In this document: piece by piece, positions 45,564-55,056 of the stretch | How the letters are laid out: the number at the start of each line of letters is the position of its first letter | How positions within the stretch are numbered: the stretch's first letter is position 1 | DNA from: Dryocola clanedunensis | GTDB taxonomy: Bacteria; Pseudomonadota; Gammaproteobacteria; Enterobacterales; Enterobacteriaceae | Assembly: GCF_025215155.1 (NCBI RefSeq) | Contig: NZ_JALHAM010000122.1 | Direction: 5' to 3' (one strand) | Length of the DNA stretch: 64,000 bases | Notes under the pieces: model-generated | What the model saw: only the letters and a program-made list of their open reading frames with translations | Databases searched by the model: none | What the model was told of the DNA's origin: nothing | Translations under genes and position numbers: made by a program

Positions 45564-46138
45564 TGCGCGGGCAGGGCGCAAAAGTGTCGGGCGTTGCAGG
45601 GGGGCTGGCCGTGGTGGGCTGGCCTTTTGCCGTCTGGCTGGCGCTCACATACCCGCAGCTGCGCTGGCTGCTGCCGCTGCTTGCCGTCTGTTTCGTTCTG
45701 CGCCTTGCCGCATTACGAGGTAAAACCGGCGCCCTGAGCCGGGCTGCGCAAGGGCTGGCTGTCGTGGGGGCGATCCTGACCCTTGCGAGTATGGGGCTTC
45801 GCGAGGCACGCCTGCTGATGTGGTATCCCGTGGTGGTGAATATGGTGATGCTTGCCCTGTTCGGCGGCTCGCTATTGAGCCGCATGCCTTTAGTTGAGCG
45901 CCTGGCAAGATGGCGCGAAGGTGAACTCAGCCCGGCGGCGGTCAGCTATACGAGGCGGGTTACCCATGTCTGGTGTGGTTTTTTCATTATCAACGGCACC
46001 GTTGCCGTATGGACCTGTCTGCACGGCAATCTTCATCTCTGGACGCTGTGGAACGGTATGCTCAGCTATCTGTTCATGGGCCTGCTGTTTGCCGTGGAGT
46101 GGGTCGTCCGTCAGCGGGTGAAGCGTCGTCATGGATAA
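45563..46138 (+). CDS. APE cluster inner-membrane protein (COG4648 type)
   Basis: 191 aa with about five membrane helices (LAVVGWPFAVWLALTYP, LLPLLAVCFVLRLAAL, MLSYLFMGLLFAVEW). A membrane protein of this type is constant in APE clusters. No catalytic residues are recognised. It overlaps the ligase gene by 8 nt. Confidence 0.8.
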   Translation: MRGQGAKVSGVAGGLAVVGWPFAVWLALTYPQLRWLLPLLAVCFVLRLAALRGKTGALSRAAQGLAVVGAILTLASMGLREARLLMWYPVVVNMVMLALFGGSLLSRMPLVERLARWREGELSPAAVSYTRRVTHVWCGFFIINGTVAVWTCLHGNLHLWTLWNGMLSYLFMGLLFAVEWVVRQRVKRRHG

Positions 46139-47459
46139 ATTTCTGCCGCTGGACCAGTGGCTGGGGAGCACACGCCGTGATGACCATCTGGTTGCCTTTG
46201 AGGGTGAAACGGGTCTGACGCAGGCGAGGCTGCGGTGCGATGTTCAGCGCTTATACGCTGAGCTATGTAGCCAGCCAGGCGAGCGCTGGGCGCTCTGCTT
46301 CGACAGCAGCTACCGTTTTATTGTTGCGCTGCTGGCTACGCTTCACGCAGGAAAAACCCCCGTTCTGCCAGGGCATTGTCGGGAAGCGCAGCTTCGCGAG
46401 CAGCACGTTCTGTTTCACGGCGTGGTGACCGATCGGCCGCTCCGGCTGAATTGTCCGGTCATCAACCCCGACACGCCGATCTCTTCGATAAATGCTTTAC
46501 CGCCGATTCCCGCCGGCGCGGGGGTGGTGCTGTTTACCTCAGGTTCCACCGGCAGACCCACCGAGGTCTTTAAAAGCGTAACGGCGCTGGACCAGGAAAG
46601 CGCCTGGCTCGCAGATTTGTGGGGCCGCGAGCTGTCCGATTGTCGGGTTGTGGCGTCGGTCAGCCATCAGCATATGTATGGCCTGACGTTCCGCATTATG
46701 CTGCCGATGGCGCTGGGCCTGGCCTGCGATGCTTCGCTTATTCAGTTCCCGGAACAGCTGGCTGCGCACGCGACCCATCCTCTGCTGTTTATCAGCAGCC
46801 CCGCATTTTTGAAACGTCTCGATACCCGGCTTTCTGCGCCGTCCTGCCGCATGACTATTTCTGCCGCGGGGAAACTGGATGATGACATTGCACGGCGGGC
46901 GGGAGAGTGGCTCGGCGTGCCCGTCAGCGAGATATACGGTACGACCGAAACGAGCGTGCTGGCCTGGCGAAAGCACCTCAGCGGCGGACAGCCCTGGCGT
47001 CCGTTCCCCGAGGTCCAGTTTGTTGCAGAGGCTGAAGGATGGTCGGTACGTTCGCCTTTGGTTGAAGAAGGTGAATGTCAACTTGATGACCGCCTGGCGT
47101 TCAACGAGCAGGGAACGTTCAGCCTGCTGGGCCGCCGCGACCGGATAGTCAAAATAGAAGAGAAGCGTGTCTCACTGAGTGAAATTGAGCGACGTTTGCT
47201 GACGCTGCCTGAGATTAAGGATGCCGCGGTGATCACCCTTTCGCGCGGTGGGCGCACGGTGCCTGGTGCCGTTGTGGTATTGCATCTGCCGCATGAGCCG
47301 CTGGTAAAATTAAAAACGCAGTGGCGGGCGTCACTCAGCCAGTGGCTCGAGCCGGTGGCCATTCCCCGCTACTGGCGCATCGTCGAGAGTATCCCGCTTA
47401 ACAGCCAGAGCAAGCGGGCATGGACACAACTACAGGAATTATTTGATGAAACCCCTTGA
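46131..47459 (+). CDS. apeH: APE AMP-ligase (starter-unit adenylate-forming enzyme)
   Basis: 442 aa, shorter than usual acyl-CoA synthetases. Motifs: the P-loop LFTSGSTGRPTEV (~140), IYGTTETS (~265) and RRDRIVKIEEKRVSL (~340). It should activate an aromatic acid, such as 4-hydroxybenzoate, and load it onto an ACP. No aromatic ammonia-lyase is found in the window, so the precursor likely comes from general metabolism. Confidence 0.85.
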   Translation: MDKFLPLDQWLGSTRRDDHLVAFEGETGLTQARLRCDVQRLYAELCSQPGERWALCFDSSYRFIVALLATLHAGKTPVLPGHCREAQLREQHVLFHGVVTDRPLRLNCPVINPDTPISSINALPPIPAGAGVVLFTSGSTGRPTEVFKSVTALDQESAWLADLWGRELSDCRVVASVSHQHMYGLTFRIMLPMALGLACDASLIQFPEQLAAHATHPLLFISSPAFLKRLDTRLSAPSCRMTISAAGKLDDDIARRAGEWLGVPVSEIYGTTETSVLAWRKHLSGGQPWRPFPEVQFVAEAEGWSVRSPLVEEGECQLDDRLAFNEQGTFSLLGRRDRIVKIEEKRVSLSEIERRLLTLPEIKDAAVITLSRGGRTVPGAVVVLHLPHEPLVKLKTQWRASLSQWLEPVAIPRYWRIVESIPLNSQSKRAWTQLQELFDETP

Positions 47460-47796
47460 AGAGCGCCGCACGCAGCCGGACATGAATCAGCTGTGTCTGC
47501 TTCTGAGAGTCCCTGCTGGCCTGATGTGGTTTCAGGGACACTTTCCCGTTCAGCCGCTGCTGCCGGGCGTCGCGCAGCTTGACTGGGTGATGACCTACGG
47601 CGCGGAGCTTGCGCCGGGCATGCGGTTCAGCGCCATCGACAGCGTAAAGTTTCAGCGTCCGGTGCAGCCCGACAGCCTGCTGGAGCTGACTCTGCGCTGG
47701 GATGCCTCTCGCAGCGTGCTGAGCTTTAGCTATCAGCAGGTATCAGACGACGCGCAGCACCCGGTCAGCAGTGGAAAAATTAAACTATGTCATTAA
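47446..47796 (+). CDS. apeI: APE hotdog-fold dehydratase subunit
   Basis: 116 aa from ATG 47446. It has the FabZ-like segment WFQGHFPVQPLLPGVAQLDWV, with the His of the catalytic pair. It probably works with the second dehydratase at 54586, as the ApeI:ApeP pair does in Xenorhabdus (established). It overlaps both neighbours. Confidence 0.85.
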   Translation: MKPLEERRTQPDMNQLCLLLRVPAGLMWFQGHFPVQPLLPGVAQLDWVMTYGAELAPGMRFSAIDSVKFQRPVQPDSLLELTLRWDASRSVLSFSYQQVSDDAQHPVSSGKIKLCH

Positions 47797-49493
47797 TAAA
47801 GCCTGACTTCCGCCCCTGCGTGGTGATCCCCTGTTACAACCACGGGGCCGCCATGCCTGGCGTACTTGCGCGTCTGGCACCTTTTATGCTGCCGTGTTTT
47901 ATCGTTGATGACGGCAGTGAACCACAGACGGCTCGCCGGCTTGATGCGCTGGTGGCCAGCCATCCCGACGTCACGCTGGTCCGCCTGCCGGTCAACGGCG
48001 GCAAAGGCCAGGCGGTCATCGCAGGCCTTGAGGCTGCCCGGCAGGCTGGTTTTACCCACGCTATTCAGCTGGATGCCGACGGGCAACACTGTATCGAAGA
48101 TATTCCCCGTTTTCTGGAAGCATCCCGCAGCCACCCAGGATCGCTGATTTCCGGGCAGCCGGAGTATGACGACTCGGTGCCAAAATCGCGGCTTTACGGG
48201 CGCTACGTGACCCATGTCTGGGTCTGGATTGAAACGCTTTCGCTGTCGCTGAAAGACAGCATGTGCGGCTTTCGTGTCTATCCGCTGGCGGCCACGCTTT
48301 CGCTGGTTGCACAGCATCCGCCCGGAAAACGGATGGATTTCGATACGGAAATCATGGTGCGGCTTTACTGGGCTGGCGTGGACAGCCGCTTTTTGCGCAC
48401 TCGCGTCACCTATCCGCCCGATGGCCTGTCGCATTTTGATGCCCTGCATGACAATCTGCGGATTTCGTGGATGCACACCCGGCTGTTTTTCGGCATGCTG
48501 CCGCGTATTCCGGCGCTACTGATGCGTCGCCGTCAACCTGAGCACTGGGCGCAAATGCCGGAGCGTAAGGGGCTGGCCGGCATGCGCCTGATGCTGCGCA
48601 TTTATCAGATGCTGGGGCGCCGAGCCTTTACGCTACTGCTGTACCCCGTGGTGGCGTGGATGTGGCTGACCGGCGGCGTCCAGCGGCGCGCCTCTCAACA
48701 CTGGCTGCAGCGCGTGGCGCAGCAGGCGGCAAATAAACGGCTGACTTTGCCCGCAGGACTGAACAGCTTTCGCCATTTTTTGCGCTTTGGCGATGCCATG
48801 CTCAACAAAATCGCCGCCTGGCGAGGCGATATCAAATGGGGTCGGGATATCAGCTTTGCCCCCGGAAGCCGGGAGGTTTTACAGCCGAAGTCTGGCGGTG
48901 GGAAGCTGATCCTTGCCGCCCATCTGGGCGATATCGAAGCCAGCCGTGCGCTGGCTCAGTTTGATGCGGGGCTGGTTATCAACGCGCTGGTCTTTACCGA
49001 CCATGCCCAGCGCTTCCGACAAATTGTCGAAGAGATAGCTCCCCAGGCGGCGGTGAATCTGCTGCCCGTAACGCATATTGGCCCGGAAACCGCCATGATG
49101 CTGCGTGAAAAGCTTGATGCAGGAGAGTGGATTGCTATCGTGGGGGACCGAATTGCGGTTAATCCGCAGCGCGGTGGCGAGCGGCGCGTATGCTGGAGCC
49201 AGTTTATGGGCGCGGCGGCACCTTTCCCCCAGGGGCCATTTATCCTCGCCGCCGCGCTGCGCTGTCCGGTGATCCTGATGATGGTGCTTCGTGAGCAGGG
49301 GAAGTTACGCATTCACGCAGAGCCGTTTGCCGACCCGCTACTTTTACCGCGTTCGACGCGCCAGCTGGCACTCCAGCAGGCGGTAGATCGCTATGCCGAA
49401 CGGCTGGAAGCCTACGCTTTACGCTCGCCGCTCGACTGGTTTAATTTTTATGATTTCTGGCAGCTGCCGCCAGAAAAGGAGTCCGCATGTTAA
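47787..49493 (+). CDS. APE glycosyltransferase-acyltransferase fusion
   Basis: 568 aa, two domains. Residues ~1-235 are a family 2 glycosyltransferase (VVIPCYNHG, VDDGSEP, QLDADGQH as the DxD motif). Residues ~265-560 are a LpxL/HtrB-like acyltransferase (AAHLGDIEASR in place of HX4D, GDRIAVNP, WFNFYDFW at the end). A GT2 plus LpxL-type fusion is typical of APE loci and should act at the lipid carrier. The HX4D-like motif reads HLGDIE here. Confidence 0.85.
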   Translation: MSLIKPDFRPCVVIPCYNHGAAMPGVLARLAPFMLPCFIVDDGSEPQTARRLDALVASHPDVTLVRLPVNGGKGQAVIAGLEAARQAGFTHAIQLDADGQHCIEDIPRFLEASRSHPGSLISGQPEYDDSVPKSRLYGRYVTHVWVWIETLSLSLKDSMCGFRVYPLAATLSLVAQHPPGKRMDFDTEIMVRLYWAGVDSRFLRTRVTYPPDGLSHFDALHDNLRISWMHTRLFFGMLPRIPALLMRRRQPEHWAQMPERKGLAGMRLMLRIYQMLGRRAFTLLLYPVVAWMWLTGGVQRRASQHWLQRVAQQAANKRLTLPAGLNSFRHFLRFGDAMLNKIAAWRGDIKWGRDISFAPGSREVLQPKSGGGKLILAAHLGDIEASRALAQFDAGLVINALVFTDHAQRFRQIVEEIAPQAAVNLLPVTHIGPETAMMLREKLDAGEWIAIVGDRIAVNPQRGGERRVCWSQFMGAAAPFPQGPFILAAALRCPVILMMVLREQGKLRIHAEPFADPLLLPRSTRQLALQQAVDRYAERLEAYALRSPLDWFNFYDFWQLPPEKESAC

Positions 49494-49909
49494 GCGATCC
49501 TCGCTTTCACGTTGAGGTCAGTATCACCGTGCCGTTTCACGATGTCGATGCGATGGAAGTCGTCTGGCACGGCAACTATTTCCGCTACTTCGAAATCGCC
49601 CGTGAAGCGCTGCTCGACCAGTTTGATTACGGTTATCGCGCCATGAGGGATTCAGGCTACGTCTGGCCGGTTGTCGATACGCGGGTGAAATATCGCGATG
49701 TGGTCACCTTTGGTCAGCAAATCCTGGTCCAGGCAAGCGTGCTCGAATTCGAAAACCGCCTGAAGATCGGCTATCAAATCGTCGATGCCGCCAGCGGTAA
49801 GCGCAAAACGTCCGGCTATACCATCCAGGTGGCCGTTGACGCCGCGAGCGGGGAGATGTGCTTTGTCTCACCGGAGGTGTTATTTGAACGCATGGGGATG
49901 AAACCATGA
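49487..49909 (+). CDS. APE cluster thioesterase (4HBT/YbgC type)
   Basis: 140 aa hotdog thioesterase. FHDVDAMEVVWHGNYFRYFE gives the Asp and the HGNY segment of the 4-hydroxybenzoyl-CoA thioesterase family. It may release aberrant chains from the ACP or the finished polyene. It overlaps its neighbours. Confidence 0.85.
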   Translation: MLSDPRFHVEVSITVPFHDVDAMEVVWHGNYFRYFEIAREALLDQFDYGYRAMRDSGYVWPVVDTRVKYRDVVTFGQQILVQASVLEFENRLKIGYQIVDAASGKRKTSGYTIQVAVDAASGEMCFVSPEVLFERMGMKP

Positions 49910-50511
49910 AAAAACTGGTACTGACCGCGCTGCTGCTGGTGAGCTATAACGCCTGCGCCGTCACGCTTGATGATATTCAACAGCGCTTTGCCGCGCAGCA
50001 GGTGGTGCGTGCGGACTTCCAGCAGGAGCGTCAGATAAGCGGCATGGCTCATCCGCTGCATTCCAGAGGTAAGGTTTTGATTGCAAAAAGCAAAGGGCTA
50101 TGGTGGCAACAGCAGCATCCGTTCCCAATGACGCTTATTCTTGATGACAGCCATATGGTTCAGGTGATGGGCAGCCAGGCTCCGCAGGTGATCACCGCCG
50201 ACAGCAATCCGCAGATGTTCCAGTTCAACCACCTGCTGCGTGCTTTGTTCCAGGCCGATCGTAAGGTGCTCGATGAGAACTTTTCCAGCCGGTTCTCCGA
50301 TCTCGGCAAAGGGCAATGGCAGCTGGTATTGACGCCGACGACGTCACCGCTCGACAAACTCTTCAGCACCATCACCCTGAAAGGGGAGAAATACCTCAAT
50401 GCTATTGAGCTCAATGATACCCAGGGGGATTTCACGGAAATCACCTTCAGCAACCAGCGTCCGGAGCCACGTAAACTGACGCCAGAAGAGCAGCAGCGTT
50501 TTGCCTTCTGA
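49906..50511 (+). CDS. LolA-like periplasmic lipoprotein/lipid carrier
   Basis: 201 aa, signal peptide ~1-20 (SYNACAVTLDD), then a LolA-type fold (RADFQQERQISGM, SKGLWWQQQHPF). It likely ferries the APE-lipid across the periplasm, working with the MMPL exporter encoded next. Confidence 0.85.
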   Translation: MKKLVLTALLLVSYNACAVTLDDIQQRFAAQQVVRADFQQERQISGMAHPLHSRGKVLIAKSKGLWWQQQHPFPMTLILDDSHMVQVMGSQAPQVITADSNPQMFQFNHLLRALFQADRKVLDENFSSRFSDLGKGQWQLVLTPTTSPLDKLFSTITLKGEKYLNAIELNDTQGDFTEITFSNQRPEPRKLTPEEQQRFAF

Positions 50512-52804
50512 GTGGCCGCGCCGGCTGGCATGGAGCTGGCTTGTCGTCGTTACGCTGCTGGTCGTGATGCTGTGCGTGCTGTTACCGAAGGCCCGGCTGG
50601 ACAGCAGCGTCCTGTCGCTGTTGCCGGCCCAGAGCCTGGGCAAGGTGCCGCCCGCGATTGAAGCGGGCTTCCTGCAACGTCTCGACAAGCAGATGCTCTG
50701 GCTGGTCAGCCCGGGCACCAGGCCGGACGCCAGCGTGGCAAAGGCCTGGCAGGCGCAGCTCAACCAGCAGCCGTTTTTAACCAACGTGCAGGGGCCGATG
50801 GATGCCGCAGGCCAGCAGCAGTGGGGCAAATTTTATTTTGAACACCGCAACGGGCTGGTGGATGCGCAGACTCGCGCCCGCCTGCAAAAAGGCGGAGATG
50901 CCCAGGCCCAGTGGGTGCTGTCGCAGCTTTACTCGGCGTTTTCCGGCGTCAGCGGTAAAGAGCTGACCCACGATCCCCTGATGCTGGTCAGAGGGTCTCA
51001 GCTGGCGCTACAGCAGAGCGCCAGCCAGTTAAGAATGATCGACGGCTGGCTGGTGGCGCGGGATAAGCAAGGGCGCTACTGGTATATGCTGCACGGTGAG
51101 CTGAAAGGCTCTTCCTTTGATATGCAGCGCGGGCGCGAAGCGGTGAGCAAGCTGCGCGAGCTGGAAAAGCACCTTCAGCAGCAGTTCCCGCAGGCAAAAG
51201 TCATGTCCCGCGGGACGCTGTTCTACAGCGACTACGCCAGCCAGCAGGCAAAACACGACGTCTCCACGCTGGGGGTCGCTACGGTGGCGGGCGTTTTACT
51301 GCTCATTCTGCTGGTGTTCCGCTCGCTACGGCCATTGTTACTGTGCGTGACCTCCGTGACTGTCGGTGCGCTTGCAGGCACGGCAGTGACGCTGCTTTGT
51401 TTTGGCCAGCTGCATCTGATGACGCTGGTGATGAGCCTGGGGATTGTTGGCGTATCGGCAGACTACACGCTCTATTACCTGACGGAGAGGATGGTGCACG
51501 GCGGGCAAAGTTCGCCGCTCGCCAGCCTGCGCAAAGTGCTCCCTGCGCTCCTGCTGGCGCTGGGGACAACGGTGCTGGCTTATCTCATCATGATGTTCGC
51601 GCCTTTCCCGGGCATCCGCCAGCTCGCGGTCTTTGCCGCCAGCGGCTTAACCGCCTCCTGCTTCACCGTCGTTTGCTGGTATCCCTTTGCGGTGCGGGGG
51701 CTGCCGGTGCGGCCTGTTCCATGCCGCCGCTGGATGCTTGCGTGGCTTGCTGCCTGGCAAACGAATAAAACCGTGCGCGTGGGCATCCCCTGCACGCTGC
51801 TGGTCGTCAGCCTGGCGGGTATCGCTTCGCTGCGCGTAAACGACGATATTGCAAGCCTGCAGGCGCTGCCTCAGGATCTGCTGCATGAAGAGCAGGCGAT
51901 GACCGCATTGACCGGGCAAGGCATGGATCAGAAATGGTTCATGGTTTACGGGAACAGCGCGGAAGAGACGCTTCAGCGCCTGGAAAAGCTGGCCCCGGAG
52001 CTGGCATCGCTGCGGACAGGTAAGAAAATCGACGGCTATCGCCTGATCCCCCTTGCTTCTCTTGAGCGCCAGCAGGCAGATTTGCGCCTGCTGCGTGAGG
52101 CCGCACCCGTTTTGCAAAAGCGTCTGGCAGAGACGGGAATCAGCGTGAGCGCCCCGAACTTACAGCAGATGCCGGTCACCCCGGATATCTGGGAAAAAAG
52201 CGTCATCAGCAGCGGCTGGCGTTTATTGTGGTTGTCGCTAGCCGACGGCAGGAGCGGGGCGCTGGTGCCTGTCAGCGGCGTACATGACGCTGCGGCCCTG
52301 AGCAGTCTTGCGGCCAAACTGCCGGGCGTCAGCTGGGTAGATCGTAAAGCCACCTTCAACGAGCTGTTTGGCTTCTATCGCGCGCTGTTAGCCGCTTTAC
52401 TGGCCGCCGCGGTCGTGGCCATCGCCGTCAGCTATATGCTGCGTCTCGGCGTCAAACGCGGGTTGCTTAACGTGGTGCCCTCGCTGCTTTCCCTGGGCGG
52501 TGGCCTTGCGGCGCTGGCCTTCAGCGGCCACGATCTTAATTTGTTCTCGCTGCTGGCGCTGGTGCTGGTGTTGGGGATCGGTATTAACTACACGCTGTTC
52601 TTCAGTAATCCTCGCGGCACGCCGTTAACCTCTATGTTAGCGGTAAGCGTTGCGTTGCTGACTACGCTGCTGACGCTTGGCATGCTGGTCTTTAGCCAGA
52701 CTCAGGCTATCTCCAGCTTCGGGATTGTCCTGAGCTGCGGGATCTTCTGCGCGTTTTTGACCGCGCCGCTGGCCATGCCAGCCTGTGATAAAGGAAAATC
52801 ATGA
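50501..52804 (+). CDS. MMPL/RND-family exporter of the APE cluster
   Basis: 767 aa from TTG 50501, overlapping the LolA-like gene by 11 nt. No ATG is available nearby in frame. It has about 12 membrane helices in two halves, each with a large periplasmic loop after the first helix. Typical second-half helices are SLLSLGGGLAALAF and LLALVLVLGIGINYTLFF. It probably moves the polyene lipid out of the inner membrane. The initiation codon is the weakest point of this annotation. Confidence 0.83.
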   Translation: MPSEWPRRLAWSWLVVVTLLVVMLCVLLPKARLDSSVLSLLPAQSLGKVPPAIEAGFLQRLDKQMLWLVSPGTRPDASVAKAWQAQLNQQPFLTNVQGPMDAAGQQQWGKFYFEHRNGLVDAQTRARLQKGGDAQAQWVLSQLYSAFSGVSGKELTHDPLMLVRGSQLALQQSASQLRMIDGWLVARDKQGRYWYMLHGELKGSSFDMQRGREAVSKLRELEKHLQQQFPQAKVMSRGTLFYSDYASQQAKHDVSTLGVATVAGVLLLILLVFRSLRPLLLCVTSVTVGALAGTAVTLLCFGQLHLMTLVMSLGIVGVSADYTLYYLTERMVHGGQSSPLASLRKVLPALLLALGTTVLAYLIMMFAPFPGIRQLAVFAASGLTASCFTVVCWYPFAVRGLPVRPVPCRRWMLAWLAAWQTNKTVRVGIPCTLLVVSLAGIASLRVNDDIASLQALPQDLLHEEQAMTALTGQGMDQKWFMVYGNSAEETLQRLEKLAPELASLRTGKKIDGYRLIPLASLERQQADLRLLREAAPVLQKRLAETGISVSAPNLQQMPVTPDIWEKSVISSGWRLLWLSLADGRSGALVPVSGVHDAAALSSLAAKLPGVSWVDRKATFNELFGFYRALLAALLAAAVVAIAVSYMLRLGVKRGLLNVVPSLLSLGGGLAALAFSGHDLNLFSLLALVLVLGIGINYTLFFSNPRGTPLTSMLAVSVALLTTLLTLGMLVFSQTQAISSFGIVLSCGIFCAFLTAPLAMPACDKGKS

Positions 52805-53439
52805 ACATCTTAAAACAGAAATTTTTTGCACCCGTAGGGTGGAAAAGCGGTAGCGTCTTCCACCATTTTTCCGCTTTCGTTCTGGTTCTGAGCGTATCGC
52901 TGCTAAGCGCCTGTAACGCGCCAAAGCAGGATCCGACTCGCCCGCAGGCGTGGCTGAAGCCGGGTACGCTGGTCACGCTGCCAGCGCCTTCTGTTACGCC
53001 TGCCATTAATAAACAGCAGCTGTTGACCGCCAGTCTCAAAGGGAAAACGCAGTCGCTGATGGTGCTGCTGAATGCCGACAGCCAGAAAGTGATGCTGGCA
53101 GGACTTTCACCGCTGGGCATCCGCTTGTTCCGCCTGACTTACGACAGGACGGGGGTAAAAACCGAGCAGTCCATCACGCTGCCTGAAATGCCTCCGGCAA
53201 GCCAGGTACTCGCCGATATCATGCTGAGCTACTGGCCCGTAAGCGAGTGGCAGCAGCAGCTACCGAAGGGCTGGACGCTAAAAGACATCGGCGCCAAGCG
53301 TGAACTGCGCGATGACACCCACGCGCTTATCGAAACGATAACTTACGTTACCCGCGACGGGAGCCGCCAGCCCGTCAGCATTCAGCACCATCGCTTTGGC
53401 TATCTCATTGCGATCCAGAACCTGGATAACCAGTCATGA
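52801..53439 (+). CDS. DUF3261 lipoprotein of the APE cluster
   Basis: 212 aa with a long N-terminal region, then lipobox LLSACN (Cys ~38). The body is a DUF3261-type protein (LKGKTQSLMVLLNADSQKVMLAGLSPLG region). It may receive APE-lipid at the outer membrane. It starts in an ATGA overlap with the exporter. Confidence 0.8.
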   Translation: MNILKQKFFAPVGWKSGSVFHHFSAFVLVLSVSLLSACNAPKQDPTRPQAWLKPGTLVTLPAPSVTPAINKQQLLTASLKGKTQSLMVLLNADSQKVMLAGLSPLGIRLFRLTYDRTGVKTEQSITLPEMPPASQVLADIMLSYWPVSEWQQQLPKGWTLKDIGAKRELRDDTHALIETITYVTRDGSRQPVSIQHHRFGYLIAIQNLDNQS

Positions 53440-54593
53440 TCTTCGTCAACGCGGTTGGTATGGTCAACGCTATGGGCAGTTCTCTGGATGAGATAGCTGC
53501 CAGCCTGGTGACAGGACAATCGCCGGGGATGGTGCCGGACACGGATAGCTGGCTGCAGCAGGGCGAATGCTGGGTAGGACGGGTGAGGGGGGAATTGCCG
53601 CCCGTTCCCGCCGATCTTTCCCGGCACAACAGCCGTAATAATCGCCTGCTGCTGGCCGCGCTGGCTCAGATCCAGCCGCAGATTGATGACGCCGTGGCGC
53701 GTTTCGGACGCGATCGCATTGCCGTGGTGCTGGGAACCAGCACCTCCGGGCTGGATGAGGCGGATCGCAAAGTCAGCGGAACAAACGACACTTATCACTA
53801 TGCACAGCAGGAGCTGGGCGATCCTTCGCGCTTCGTCAGTGAATACCTGGCGCTGAACGGCCCGGCCTTTACCGTGTCTACCGCCTGCTCGTCCAGCGCC
53901 AGGGCAGCCATCACCGGCAAGCGGCTGATTGAAGCCGGCATGGTGGACGTGGCAATTGTAGGCGGGGCAGATACGTTGAGCAGGATGCCGATCAACGGGT
54001 TTAATAGTCTTGAATCTCTGAGCGAACGGCGCTGTCGACCGTTTAGCGCCGAGCGAAACGGGATCACCATCGGTGAGGCGGCGGCGCTGCTGCTGCTCAG
54101 CCGTGAACCCGGCCCGGTAAAGCTGTTGGGCGTAGGGGAATCCTCCGACGCCTGGCACATGTCGGCGCCGCATCCGGAAGGTACCGGGGCCATTCGTGCC
54201 ATTGAAATGGCGCTGAAAGAGGCAGGGTTAACCGCCGCGGACATCGGCTACATCAACATGCACGGCACCGCCACGCGTCTGAATGACGACATTGAGGCGA
54301 AGGTCATCCACCAGCTGTTTGGCGAAAGCGTGCCGGGCAGCTCCACCAAGCACCTTACCGGACACACGCTTGGGGCGGCAGGGGCCTGTGAGGCGGTGCT
54401 CTGCTATCTGATGCTGACCCGCAACTTACCGCTGCCAGCACAGGATTTCAGCGACTGCACGCAGGACAGTGAGCTGGCCCCCTGCGGATTATTGACCTCG
54501 GCGCGAGCGGAGTATAAACCGGTCATGCTGTCTAACTCTTTTGCCTTTGGCGGTAACAATGCCACCCTGATATTTGGAGCGACGCATGACTGA
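53436..54593 (+). CDS. apeO: APE beta-ketoacyl-ACP synthase
   Basis: 385 aa. The catalytic Cys lies in VSTACSSSARA (~150), His in NMHGTATRLND (~275) and His in LTGHTLGAAGACEA (~308). Full ketosynthase, the expected partner of the chain-length factor at 43504. It overlaps both neighbours. Confidence 0.88.
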   Translation: MIFVNAVGMVNAMGSSLDEIAASLVTGQSPGMVPDTDSWLQQGECWVGRVRGELPPVPADLSRHNSRNNRLLLAALAQIQPQIDDAVARFGRDRIAVVLGTSTSGLDEADRKVSGTNDTYHYAQQELGDPSRFVSEYLALNGPAFTVSTACSSSARAAITGKRLIEAGMVDVAIVGGADTLSRMPINGFNSLESLSERRCRPFSAERNGITIGEAAALLLLSREPGPVKLLGVGESSDAWHMSAPHPEGTGAIRAIEMALKEAGLTAADIGYINMHGTATRLNDDIEAKVIHQLFGESVPGSSTKHLTGHTLGAAGACEAVLCYLMLTRNLPLPAQDFSDCTQDSELAPCGLLTSARAEYKPVMLSNSFAFGGNNATLIFGATHD

Positions 54594-55044
54594 TTATCTG
54601 GCCCCGCAGCGCTACTTGCCGCATGAGGCGCCGATGTGCCTGCTGGAAAATGTCATTGAGGTCACGGAAACCAGCGCGCATTGCCAGGTTAAGGTCAGCC
54701 CTGACGGCGTGCTCGCGCCATTCTTAAATAGCGACGGCGCGCTGCCCGGGTGGTTTGCCATCGAAATCATCGCACAGACGGTGGGCGTATGGTCAGGCTG
54801 GCACACGATGCGTGCGGGTGAAGAGTCCGTCGGCGTAGGGATGCTCATTGGTGGGCGTGGCCTACGGTGCCCCGCAGGGCAGTTCCCGGCGCAGACGCTG
54901 CTGGAGTGTAAGGTCACGCTGTTAATGAGTGATGAGAAAATTGGCAGTTTTGAAGGCGAAATCCTCGCGGATAACCGTGTGATGGCAAGCGGGCGGGTGA
55001 ATACGTATCAACCAGATAAGAACGAATTAAAACAATTATTTTAA
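54586..55044 (+). CDS. apeP: APE hotdog-fold dehydratase, second subunit
   Basis: 152 aa from ATG 54586 (8-nt overlap with apeO). It is hotdog-type (PHEAPMCLLENV, WFAIEIIAQTVGVWSGW), with a Glu in AIEII typical of FabA/FabZ-like proteins. Probable heteromeric partner of apeI. Confidence 0.83.
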   Translation: MTDYLAPQRYLPHEAPMCLLENVIEVTETSAHCQVKVSPDGVLAPFLNSDGALPGWFAIEIIAQTVGVWSGWHTMRAGEESVGVGMLIGGRGLRCPAGQFPAQTLLECKVTLLMSDEKIGSFEGEILADNRVMASGRVNTYQPDKNELKQLF

Positions 55045-55056
55045 CGGGATAGTGGT

